Source: Phycisphaerae bacterium (GTDB taxonomy: Bacteria > Planctomycetota > Phycisphaerae > Phycisphaerales > SM1A02). From it: 8,729 nt of DNA. Numbering within the stretch: the stretch's first letter is position 1; each line of letters opens with the position of its first letter. The position numbers and the translations under genes were made by a program. The stretch covers positions 1-8,729 of the forward strand of contig PAAB01000011.1 in NCBI GenBank assembly GCA_002591705.1, in the 5' to 3' direction. Under the pieces are notes generated by a model, which worked only from the letters and a program-made list of their open reading frames with translations, made no database searches and was not told the DNA's origin. Below, one piece after another: positions 1 to 6,292 of this stretch.

Positions 1-108
1 GAAAGCCGATCCATGGATTTCCGGGTCCAAGCGACCCCGAAGATCCGAAGGAATGGCCAGACGCTGCTTGGCGTCGATCGAGTGTTCGTATTCCCCTGTA
101 AACAGCAC
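1..108 (-). CDS. mraZ: MraZ, N-terminal 36 residues (runs off left edge)
   Basis: MraZ is a transcriptional regulator with an AbrB-like fold. It is usually the first gene of the dcw cluster and binds repeats in its own promoter. The 36 codons present read MLFTGEYEHSIDAK, then QRLAIPSDLRGRLD and onward. This closely follows the family start, in which a GEYxHxIDxKgRlxIP motif forms the first SpoVT/AbrB half. The start is GTG at 108: an in-frame TGA lies directly upstream (109-111) and a TGAGGA ribosome binding site lies 8 bases before it. The gene continues beyond base 1, so its C-terminal half and any mraW/rsmH or fts genes behind it are not seen. Base 1 coincides with a codon boundary, so no frame problem is visible. 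Identification rests on the N-terminal motif plus the MraZ-box-like repeats upstream. Confidence 0.88.
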   Translation of the reverse strand, partial: MLFTGEYEHSIDAKQRLAIPSDLRGRLDPEIHGSAF

Positions 109-116
109 TCATCAAG

Positions 117-122
117 TCCTCA
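117..122 (-). promoter_or_regulatory. Ribosome binding site of mraZ
   Basis: The minus strand reads TGAGGA, 8 bases ahead of the GTG at 108. It decides the mraZ start. A competing ATG at 112-110 lies in another frame and would be only 4 bases from this site. Confidence 0.65.
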
Positions 123-138
123 TGTGTTTCAGTTTGGG

Positions 139-167
139 AAATTAGCCCACTTCGCCCCACATTTCAA
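139..167 (-). promoter_or_regulatory. Sigma-70-type promoter of mraZ
   Basis: On the minus strand a -35 element TTGAAA (162-167) and a -10 element TAATTT (139-144) are separated by exactly 17 bases. Transcription would begin near 131-133, giving a leader of about 25 bases before the GTG at 108. The spacer contains both perfect GTGGG boxes, so MraZ bound there would overlap RNA polymerase. This fits autorepression as known for MraZ in other bacteria. The promoter is predicted from sequence only. Confidence 0.6.
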
Positions 168-200
168 CACTTTTCCTCAAGAACCTGCCCCGATTCCCAC
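146..200 (-). promoter_or_regulatory. MraZ-box array (10-bp-phased GTGGG repeats)
   Basis: On the minus strand perfect GTGGG motifs lie at 146-150, 156-160 and 196-200, with a degenerate GTGTT at 166-170. All start on the same 10-base phase. MraZ is known to bind direct TGGG-type repeats separated by about 5 bases upstream of its own gene. The two proximal boxes sit between the -10 and -35 elements, the degenerate one overlaps the -35, and the outer box is 30 bases further upstream. The outer box may be chance. The proximal pair, next to an mraZ start, is convincing. Confidence 0.65.
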
Positions 201-263
201 ATTCGTCGACTGTCGTGGTCCGGAAATAAACCCATTCCCCTGTCACAAAGAGACTTAGCGAGT

Positions 264-285
264 GAATGGCTTTTTTTAGCCATTC
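264..285. repeat. Perfect 8-bp inverted repeat with a T6 centre
   Basis: GAATGGCT (264-271) pairs with AGCCATTC (278-285) around six T residues (272-277). It could be an operator half-site pair, centre to centre 14 bases, or an RNA hairpin. No T-tract follows the stem on either strand, so it does not look like an intrinsic terminator. It lies about 100 bases upstream of the mraZ -35 and about 130 bases upstream of the plus-strand gene. Confidence 0.55.
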
Positions 286-416
286 CAGGGGCATCCCCAA
301 TCTCACGTTTCGAACGAAAGCCGTGATCACAACGGCCGCGTGTCGATTTTGGGGCCAGACTTACTTGGCTCCTTCTGGGGGGGAGCACGTTCAGAACGAC
401 CTGATTTCGGGGATTC

Positions 417-932
417 ATGATGGTCAGTCGCAACGTGATCGCAGATGTCATCAACCGGATACCGAGCGGCGGATTTCTCGTGACCGCAGCGCATGAAGAC
501 ACCCGAACCGGGGTCATGACCTGTCGAGTTCAGATCTGCAGCGAAGATCCGCTGATCCTCATGATCTCCATTCCGCGTGGAACCCCCATCGAACCACTCC
601 TGCGGGACAGCAGATGCTTCGGCATGTGCCGCCTGCTGGATGACGATCGACTCCTCCAGCGGAGATTCAACCCACCCCCCCAGCGGGGCGACGATCCGTA
701 CGTCGCGATACCGACGTCGCAACTGGTCACCGGCGCTCCCATCCTCCATCGCTGTGAATACTTCATGGACTGCGAACTGGTGGGCCATCTGGCACCGGAT
801 GCCGACTGCCGGATCTACCTCGGTCTGGTCAAGGCCCTGGGCACCGTCAAGGATCCGGAGAAGCCCCTGAAGTACAAGGTGCTCGAGCCCCACGACGAAA
901 CGCCCACTCGCAAGAAATTGCCCGTGCACTGA
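417..932 (+). CDS. Flavin-reductase-like split-barrel protein
   Basis: The 171-residue protein resembles the flavin reductase-like domain family, which are FMN-binding split-barrel proteins. Members reduce free flavin for a partner monooxygenase or bind flavin for other redox work. Visible family features are an N-terminal GGFLVTAAH strand, TCRVQICSEDPLILMISI (about residues 39-56), a segment resembling the usual xxIRESGxFxVNVL as PIEPLLRDSRCFGMCRLL (about 57-74), and a late ALG-ending strand YLGLVKALG preceded by the typical CELVGHL segment. The length is close to a single-domain member. Two consecutive ATG codons (417 and 420) are possible starts; GGGG at 409-412 is the nearest ribosome-binding-like stretch. 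The amidohydrolase gene follows 39 bases downstream on the same strand, so co-transcription is likely. The physiological substrate cannot be told. Confidence 0.75.
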   Translation: MMVSRNVIADVINRIPSGGFLVTAAHEDTRTGVMTCRVQICSEDPLILMISIPRGTPIEPLLRDSRCFGMCRLLDDDRLLQRRFNPPPQRGDDPYVAIPTSQLVTGAPILHRCEYFMDCELVGHLAPDADCRIYLGLVKALGTVKDPEKPLKYKVLEPHDETPTRKKLPVH

Positions 933-958
933 TCCGCCACCCCCCTTCGGCCACGCCC

Positions 959-964
959 TATCAT
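959..964 (+). promoter_or_regulatory. Possible -10 element giving a leaderless amidohydrolase transcript
   Basis: TATCAT ends 7 bases before the ATG at 972, which is the distance expected when transcription begins at the start codon itself. The upstream bases contain no ribosome binding site. No good -35 match lies 16-18 bases further upstream, so this is weak. Confidence 0.25.
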
Positions 965-971
965 CTTCACG

Positions 972-2078
972 ATGAGCAGCGAGCACCCACCACATCCAGC
1001 CAATCTTCTGGGCATCGATTTCCGGCAAGCCGCCATCGAGATGGGACCACCCCCCACACCGATCGTCGACGTGCATCTCCACGTGGGCGGCACCCGTGCC
1101 GCGAAGCTGTACCGCGAGATCGCCATGGCCTGGGGCATTCGCCACTGTCTCTCAATGACCCAGCTGGAGCAGGTCGAAAGCGTGTCCGAGGCGCTGGGCG
1201 ACATGGTGCAGTTCATCGCCATCCCGTCCTTCTCGAATCCGGACCGGCGCATCGCCCACGGCCCCGATTTCATGGACCGCATCCGTAGCTTCCGTGCACT
1301 GGGCGCAAAGATCGTGAAGTTCTGGTGTGCACCGCGCGGCGTCGAATACGGCGAGGAAGTCGGCGACCCCGATCTGCTGCGCCTGGGCAGCCCGGTCCGA
1401 CGCGACGCAATGGATCTTGCCGCGTCCCTCGACATGAAGTTCATGGTGCACATCGCCGATCCGGACACCTGGTTCGCCACCCGCTACAACGATGCCGATC
1501 GATTCGGAACCAAGGCCTCGCAGTACGAACCACTCGAGGAACTCCTTGATCTCTACCCCGTCCCCTGGATCGCGGCCCACTTCGGCGGATGGCCCGAGGA
1601 CCTCGATTTCCTCGACGGCATGCTTTCCCGCCATCCGAACCTTCACCTCGATACCTCGGCGACCAAATGGATGGTGCGGGAACTGAGTCGGCACGACAGC
1701 ATCCGCTTCACCGAATTCCTCACCCGCTGGTCCGGACGCATCCTGTTCGGATCGGACATCCTCACGTCCGACGATCACCTCGAGGCGGCCCCCGACGGAA
1801 ACGAAATGACCGCCAAGGCATCCTCGCTCGAGGAGGCCTACGACCTGTACGCCAGTCGGTACTGGGCCCTCAGAACCCTGTTCGAATCCGACTACGACGG
1901 CCCCTCGCCCATCGCGGATCCCGATCTGCACATGGTCGATCCCGAGACGTACGGACCGCTGGATTCACCGACGTTGCGTGGCCATCGCCTGTCCGATGAA
2001 CTGCTTCGGACGATCTACTTCGAAGCCGCCCGCAACCTCGGACTGCTGGAACCCGATCACTCCGCCAGCACGGCGTAG
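972..2078 (+). CDS. Amidohydrolase-2 family (TIM-barrel) metal-dependent hydrolase
   Basis: The 368-residue protein matches the amidohydrolase 2 family, TIM-barrel metalloenzymes that hydrolyse or decarboxylate ring and carbonyl substrates. The metal site is intact as far as can be read. The HxH motif is H35 and H37 in IVDVHLHVGG, followed by H160 in FMVHIADPDTWF, H203 in WIAAHFGGWPED and D262 in RILFGSDIL. The C-terminal LRTIYFEAARNLGLL resembles the family's final helix. The insert around residues 265-345, containing EAYDLYASRYWALRTLFES, looks lineage-specific. There is no ribosome binding site before ATG 972; an in-frame ATG at 1041 exists but would leave almost nothing before the HxH strand. 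The last 22 bases overlap the convergent glycosyltransferase-like gene. The substrate is unknown. Confidence 0.85.
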   Translation: MSSEHPPHPANLLGIDFRQAAIEMGPPPTPIVDVHLHVGGTRAAKLYREIAMAWGIRHCLSMTQLEQVESVSEALGDMVQFIAIPSFSNPDRRIAHGPDFMDRIRSFRALGAKIVKFWCAPRGVEYGEEVGDPDLLRLGSPVRRDAMDLAASLDMKFMVHIADPDTWFATRYNDADRFGTKASQYEPLEELLDLYPVPWIAAHFGGWPEDLDFLDGMLSRHPNLHLDTSATKWMVRELSRHDSIRFTEFLTRWSGRILFGSDILTSDDHLEAAPDGNEMTAKASSLEEAYDLYASRYWALRTLFESDYDGPSPIADPDLHMVDPETYGPLDSPTLRGHRLSDELLRTIYFEAARNLGLLEPDHSASTA

Positions 2079-3136
2079 CGGCCGGCCAGCGACCCGCACC
2101 AGGTCGACACATCGCTGAGAAGACCACTCGCATCGACGCGTTGGTCTCCGCTGCGACTGAGCAGCCATCGGGCCGCATCGGTCTCCGCGTGGTCCATGCC
2201 GGAGAAGACGGCGTCGCATTCGGACAGCTCGCGGCAGGCGGGATGTCCGTGCCCGAGCAGAACCGGCCGCGACGCGTCGAGTGATTCCAGGATCGCCAGC
2301 AGGCCCGTGACCTCACCGCAGCGTCCCGTGGTGCCCTGGGCCAGTGCGAAGTCCACCGAGCTTCCTGCTGCCTGCGTCATGTCGTCGGCCACCAGCAGCC
2401 CCTTCCGATCCATGTCGTGCAGCCAGCGACGGCAATCGGCAAATCCACCGGTCTCCTCCGAGGCGATGATGCGAACGTCGCGTCCGGACGCGGCCAGGCG
2501 GACCGGCACTCCGACCAGGGATCCCAGCGATGCCTTGCCAATCCGGTCTCCGACCACGCCGAAGACCATGGTGCCGTCGTCGACACCCCAGGAATCACGC
2601 CGGACGGGATCCGCGGAGGACCGATCCACGTCGAGACCGAACGGAACGACCGCCACCTCCAGCTCCAATCCGGCCTCGTGCAGCGCGTCGACCATGCCGA
2701 CGCTTCCGACCTGGATCTCCAGTGGAACGATGCCCGACAGATCGTGCACATCGATCATCATGGATGCATCGAGCACCATCGAATCGAGAGTGCAGTAGGT
2801 GGGAGGTCCACCGGCGCACGCCGCCCGAAGGCGAAGCGAGGCGTCACCCCAGCAATGAACGAGATCGAAGGGTCGCCCCGCGTTCGCCCAGACTTCCAGA
2901 ACCCGCCAGAGGGGCTCTCCGGACACGCCGCCTCCCACCAGCATGCGCGACGGCCCCAGCCGCCCCGACGTACGGGGCAGATACGGCTGTCGCCGCTCCC
3001 CGCCCCCGACTTCCAGCACCACGTGCTCCCCGCAGCCCTGCAGGCCTTCGACGGTACGACGCACCAGCCGGTGCAGGCACCGACCATCGGTTCCGGGCTG
3101 GATGTCGACAAGGTGGAGTACACGCACGGGGGTCAC
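2057..3136 (-). CDS. Divergent GT-B glycosyltransferase-like protein
   Basis: The 359-residue protein has the outline of a GT4/GT1-type glycosyltransferase, enzymes that move sugar from a nucleotide donor to an acceptor. The N-terminal strand RVLHLVDIQPGTDGRCLHRL and the segment PFDLVHCWGDASLRLRA (about 89-105) resemble the first Rossmann half. VVPFGLDV (163-170) resembles the VPNGVD linker, and VFGVVGDRIGKASLGSLV (191-208) the start of the second half. GEVTGLLAILESLDASRPVLL (274-294) corresponds to the family's EPFGLxxLEAMAxGxPVV helix. The usual EX7E catalytic pattern and the glycine-rich start are weak, so it may be a non-catalytic relative. The start is GTG 3136, overlapping the upstream stop as GTGA. 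It is the last gene of the minus-strand chain. No signal peptide is seen, which suggests a cytoplasmic protein. Confidence 0.6.
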   Translation of the reverse strand: MTPVRVLHLVDIQPGTDGRCLHRLVRRTVEGLQGCGEHVVLEVGGGERRQPYLPRTSGRLGPSRMLVGGGVSGEPLWRVLEVWANAGRPFDLVHCWGDASLRLRAACAGGPPTYCTLDSMVLDASMMIDVHDLSGIVPLEIQVGSVGMVDALHEAGLELEVAVVPFGLDVDRSSADPVRRDSWGVDDGTMVFGVVGDRIGKASLGSLVGVPVRLAASGRDVRIIASEETGGFADCRRWLHDMDRKGLLVADDMTQAAGSSVDFALAQGTTGRCGEVTGLLAILESLDASRPVLLGHGHPACRELSECDAVFSGMDHAETDAARWLLSRSGDQRVDASGLLSDVSTWCGSLAGRYAVLAE

Positions 3137-3819
3137 CGTGGCTCGATGCGACCGCCGAGTTCGGACACCGTGTAGGTGAAGAACAGCTTGGCGATCTCGT
3201 CCCCCGTCGCGACGGCCAGCCGATCGTTCAGATCGTTGCGGATCGAAATGGTATGGAATCCGTGCGGATCCACGTTCGGCAGATCCACGACCAGCTGGTA
3301 GTACCCGTAGCTGTTGTCCGAAGCCGGATCGGGAAAGAGACGCTCTTCGTCCTTGACGTCGATGACGCGGACCCGACAGATCGACTTGGGTTCCGGAGTC
3401 TGACCGTCGCGGGTCAGGGCGAACTCGTCGACGCTCACATAGATGATCTGCTCGGCACCCACGGCTTCGCCGATCGCATGCACCGAGAGCAACTTCCCGG
3501 CTCGATCATGCCGGCTCGAGACCCGAATGGCGTCGCGGGCGGGCACCATGTTCTGCCTGGACACGACTCCCTCCTCCATGAGGACGGTGGTCGCCTCCTC
3601 GGCGATCACCCGACGCAGACGGGTCGGGCTGATCCGATTGCGACGATCGTCGAGAAAGACCACGGTCGGGACATCCTGCAGGTCGTACTTGGCCTCGACC
3701 TCCGGCTCCGGCCGGGCCACGAAGCTCACTGCGGACACGATGTTGCACCCACCGAGTTCAAGTAGGCACAGAGCTGCCGTCGCCCATGCACCCAGGAGCG
3801 TTGCCGTTCGAAGTCTCAT
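3133..3819 (-). CDS. Putative lipoprotein, second of a related pair
   Basis: The 228-residue protein has a hydrophobic N terminus (residues 7-21) ending in LGGC with Cys25, so export and lipid attachment are likely. The mature part has an alternating strand/helix pattern: PTVVFLDD (51-58), RLRRVIAEEATTVLMEEG (67-84), a LSVHAIGEAVGAEQIIYVSVDEF segment (111-133) and SICRVRVIDVKDEERLF (146-162). It ends with GDEIAKLFFTYTVSE. This is the layout of the LpoB/CsgG/TolB-N type fold, in which a helix is followed by xGAexIIyvxV. No enzyme motif is visible. Function is unknown; an envelope-associated partner or stress-sensing role is a guess. The start is ATG 3819, overlapping the upstream stop as ATGA. 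The open frame extends to 4200 but the N-terminal part is a shadow of the upstream gene. Confidence 0.7.
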   Translation of the reverse strand: MRLRTATLLGAWATAALCLLELGGCNIVSAVSFVARPEPEVEAKYDLQDVPTVVFLDDRRNRISPTRLRRVIAEEATTVLMEEGVVSRQNMVPARDAIRVSSRHDRAGKLLSVHAIGEAVGAEQIIYVSVDEFALTRDGQTPEPKSICRVRVIDVKDEERLFPDPASDNSYGYYQLVVDLPNVDPHGFHTISIRNDLNDRLAVATGDEIAKLFFTYTVSELGGRIEPR

Positions 3820-4499
3820 TGCGTCTGATCCAGTTCGGGCTTGTAGCGATCGGGGTACTTGGGTTCCAGATGGGGATAGAACAGCCAGGCGGTCTGCTTC
3901 ATGAACTCCGTGACCAGCCCGGTCTCGATGACCTCCGGAGAGGCCGAGTCGCGATCGAGCTGCTTGATCGTCGGAAACCGCGCCGTGATGTGGTAGGCGT
4001 CCGCAAACTCGTCCGGATTGTGTCCGTCGTCCTCGATGACTCCGATGGTCGCGGCACATTCCCCTTCCCAGATCCACCGGTTGCCGGGAGGATTCAGTCG
4101 GAAGGTGTGGATGTCGATCAGGATGATCCGCTCGACCTGCAGCGCCTTGAGCATGTCGCTGTAGGGCAGTGCGTTCCAACGTGGCGTCGTGAACTGCCAC
4201 TCACGTACTGCTCCGGAGGTCAACACCCGGGCTCCGGACACTTCACGTGCAATGAGGCCACCCACTCCCGAACTGATCACTTCCGGCAGAAGCTGATACT
4301 GATGCAGCGTGCCGAGGTCGGCATCGACGATTACCGCCACGGTCTTGTGCTCGAGCCCCTCGTAGCGAGGAAGCACTTCGACCAGCTTCTGGTACTCGAA
4401 GCTCTGGGCCATTCCCCCGGCCAGGTAGAAGGCACCACAGCCCCAGCCGCCCAGCAGCGGGAGCACGAACAGAATGACCAGTAGGAGTCGTCGCGTCAT
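3816..4499 (-). CDS. Putative lipoprotein, first of a related pair
   Basis: The 227-residue protein starts with MTRRLLLVILFVLPLLGGWGC, a signal-peptide-like segment ending at Cys21. The lipobox is imperfect (Gly, Trp, Gly before Cys), so lipid attachment is plausible but uncertain. It follows the same plan as the next gene: KTVAVIVDAD (52-61), the helix VISSGVGGLIAREVSGARVL (74-93), SDMLKALQVERIILIDIHTF (114-133), GECAATIGVIEDD (146-158) and the final VTEFMKQTAWLFYPH. The start is ATG 4499, with GAGG 6 bases upstream and an ATGA overlap with the DUF2752 stop. The open frame extends further upstream to 4928 but without a matching signal peptide or ribosome binding site there. The paralogy with its neighbour is my by-eye reading. 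Confidence 0.7.
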   Translation of the reverse strand: MTRRLLLVILFVLPLLGGWGCGAFYLAGGMAQSFEYQKLVEVLPRYEGLEHKTVAVIVDADLGTLHQYQLLPEVISSGVGGLIAREVSGARVLTSGAVREWQFTTPRWNALPYSDMLKALQVERIILIDIHTFRLNPPGNRWIWEGECAATIGVIEDDGHNPDEFADAYHITARFPTIKQLDRDSASPEVIETGLVTEFMKQTAWLFYPHLEPKYPDRYKPELDQTQ

Positions 4500-4975
4500 A
4501 TGTGGCCTCGGAAACGAAGCATGGTATAGCCCCAGCTCAGAATCAACATGGCCAGGACCACCCAAGTGACCTTGATGGTCCAGAAACGGCACAACACCCC
4601 TCCCAGAGGGGCTCCGGTGATCAGAACGACCAGTCCCCCCACGAAAAACACCGCCGTTGCACAGGCCAGCACCGCCCCGAACGGCTGACCGGCGAACGCC
4701 GAGACGAAGTCCCCGTGCACGACGTTGGTGAAGGCGGTCGTGAAGCCGCAGGTGGGGCACGGAAGATCCAGACGTACGATCCATCCGCAGGGCGGCAGCC
4801 CCAACTGCGTATGGGTACCGATCCCGCCCGAAGCCGGCTCCAACGTGGTGGCCACGGCCAGCACCGCACCGCACCCCAGCACCACGAAAAAGGCCACCGC
4901 TCTCGGAGCAAACAGCAGATCCAACCACCCGGTACGGATGTCTGCTGATTCGATCTGTGATTTCACACGGACCAT
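4496..4975 (-). CDS. DUF2752 family membrane protein
   Basis: The 159-residue protein has the DUF2752 signature CPTCGFTTAF (73-82) followed by HGDFVSAFAGQPFG (87-100). In the family this is CPxCGxTR followed by GdxxxAxxxNPlg. Three or more membrane segments are visible, roughly 25-44, 96-119 and 131-151. C63 in PPCG and C73/C76 are conserved-looking cysteines that could bind a metal. The family function is not established. I chose ATG 4975 over the TTG at 5011 because the former has GAGGGGG upstream (4989-4995, spacing 13) and the latter adds a charged tail with no ribosome binding site. The spacing is long, so the start is not certain. Confidence 0.8.
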   Translation of the reverse strand: MVRVKSQIESADIRTGWLDLLFAPRAVAFFVVLGCGAVLAVATTLEPASGGIGTHTQLGLPPCGWIVRLDLPCPTCGFTTAFTNVVHGDFVSAFAGQPFGAVLACATAVFFVGGLVVLITGAPLGGVLCRFWTIKVTWVVLAMLILSWGYTMLRFRGHI

Positions 4976-5047
4976 TTCGTCAAGGCTACCCCCTCGCATC
5001 CGACACGGCAATGCAGGGGAGGCCCGCCGCTCCCCCGCACTTCGAAA

Positions 5048-6292
5048 TCAGGAGAGAGGACAGGAATACCAGGTCGATTCGGAACCGACCTCGACCCGGG
5101 TCAGCAGGTGCAGCTGCAGATCGCTGCCGTGCAGATCCGCCAATTCCGGGGGATGCGGCGTGAACAGATGACATGACGGCTCCTGGGCGGATCCGGACAG
5201 CAGCCCCGGGCATGCCAACGCGAGCAGCTCGTGATGGTCCGTCACCCATCGGGACGCGACCTGCAACTGCCGCAACGCCGACGTACGCCCCAGACAGTGA
5301 ACACGCCCTTCGGTATCCACTGCGAGTTCAACCTCCGGGCACGCAGGACAACCGACCGGCAGGGCCACGAGGCCCGGCACATGCCCGGTCAACTCGTCGC
5401 CGTCGACCTCCGCTTCGACATCCGGTTGCTCGATCGGTGGCTCGAGATCCAGCGGCTGAAGCAGCTCGTCGGCCACCACGAGGGGGGGCGGCGGCACGTC
5501 GATCATCGGTTCGGGAACCGAATCCTCCAGCAAGGCCGGCGATGGCTCCGGTTCGACCGCCGCGCACGCGGGACGCTCGGCCGACGCGGCCGCCAGGCCC
5601 CGATGCAGGTCCGCGACGACTCCGTCGATGCCATGGGGATGATTTGGAAAGCGACAGGCCTGCACCTGTGCCGCCGATGCGTCGATGTGATGAAGACTCT
5701 CGCGAATGGCGATCTCGAATCCAAGCTGGTCATGCACGGTGTCCGCCAGCCGCGATCCCGTTTCGGCCGCGACCGACGGAGTCGAACCCGCGAAGCAGAC
5801 GCCCAGATCGAGTTGGACCGCATCCGGCAGCGCCGCGAACGACTTGCACAGCTGGTACGCCGCGACCACCGCAGCCTGGTCGGTCCCGCTCAGGATCGTG
5901 ATGCGGTCGAATCCCGCCGTGGCCAGGTGCACCACGTCCCAGTCGGCCGTCGGTACGACGGCCCAGCGGCGACATCGTGCGGCCATCAGTTCGATCGCCG
6001 CTCCCAGAGCCTGCTCCCGATCCGGCCGGGGAAGCACGGTGTCGGCCATGCAGTGCAGGCCGATCGAGTCCTCCTCGATGCGAAGCAGGCCCGCCGCACC
6101 GGCATCCGCATTGAGTGCCCACGCACACGGTCCGAACCACACTGCGGCTCGCACCGGAAGATGACCGGGAAGCAGGCATTCGATGCGCGGCTCGATCTCG
6201 CACGCCACGGGCGCTTCGGGGAAATCCGACACCGCTGCGGGGGTGGTGAAGAGATCCGTCAGGGTTGCAAAGGGATCGGGCTGCGAAGTCAT
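5048..6292 (-). CDS. Degenerate MinD/FlhG-like protein, P-loop absent
   Basis: The 414-residue protein is unrecognised by strong motif, but its middle (about residues 105-215) resembles the second half of MinD/FlhG-type ATPases. The core is DWDVVHLATAGFDRITILSG (117-136), then QAAVVAAYQLCKSF (139-152), which matches the usual vlvvttPexxaxxdAYxxxK. A lone valine-rich strand, LDLGVCFAG, follows. No Walker A can exist, because the protein has one lysine only, K150. The N-terminal 35-85 region, ECLLPGHLPVRAAVWFG onward, looks like a separate small domain. A proline and acid-rich linker covers about 245-305. The tail (305-414) has CPAC (315-318) and further cysteines at 333, 361 and 374 that could bind metal. 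The start ATG 6292 overlaps the parA stop as ATGA, so the two proteins are probably made together. A regulator or adaptor of ParA is inference. Confidence 0.6.
   Translation of the reverse strand: MTSQPDPFATLTDLFTTPAAVSDFPEAPVACEIEPRIECLLPGHLPVRAAVWFGPCAWALNADAGAAGLLRIEEDSIGLHCMADTVLPRPDREQALGAAIELMAARCRRWAVVPTADWDVVHLATAGFDRITILSGTDQAAVVAAYQLCKSFAALPDAVQLDLGVCFAGSTPSVAAETGSRLADTVHDQLGFEIAIRESLHHIDASAAQVQACRFPNHPHGIDGVVADLHRGLAAASAERPACAAVEPEPSPALLEDSVPEPMIDVPPPPLVVADELLQPLDLEPPIEQPDVEAEVDGDELTGHVPGLVALPVGCPACPEVELAVDTEGRVHCLGRTSALRQLQVASRWVTDHHELLALACPGLLSGSAQEPSCHLFTPHPPELADLHGSDLQLHLLTRVEVGSESTWYSCPLS

Larger units (their letters stand above)
109..416. other. Divergent intergenic region between mraZ and the flavin-reductase-like gene
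   Basis: This 308-base stretch has no convincing gene. The left part (about 109-200) carries the mraZ leader, promoter and boxes. The middle holds an 8-bp inverted repeat (264-285). Further right are a palindromic GTGATCAC (323-330) nested in a 5-bp stem (GCCGT 320-324, ACGGC 332-336) and a run of seven G (377-383). I could not pick a credible -10/-35 pair for the plus-strand gene. The short frames here look neither compositionally nor motif-wise like proteins. Confidence 0.6.

Noticed and set aside
13..258. 81-residue plus-strand open frame at the left end
   Set aside because: It is antisense to mraZ and its promoter, and its composition is not protein-like.
264..285. Rho-independent terminator
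   Set aside because: The stem is only 8 bp with the T residues in the loop and no T-tract after either arm. It also lies between divergent starts with no gene end nearby.
2530..3765. 411-residue plus-strand open frame
   Set aside because: It is very rich in Arg, Pro and His, has no motif, and lies antisense to the glycosyltransferase-like and second lipoprotein genes, which have clear family features.
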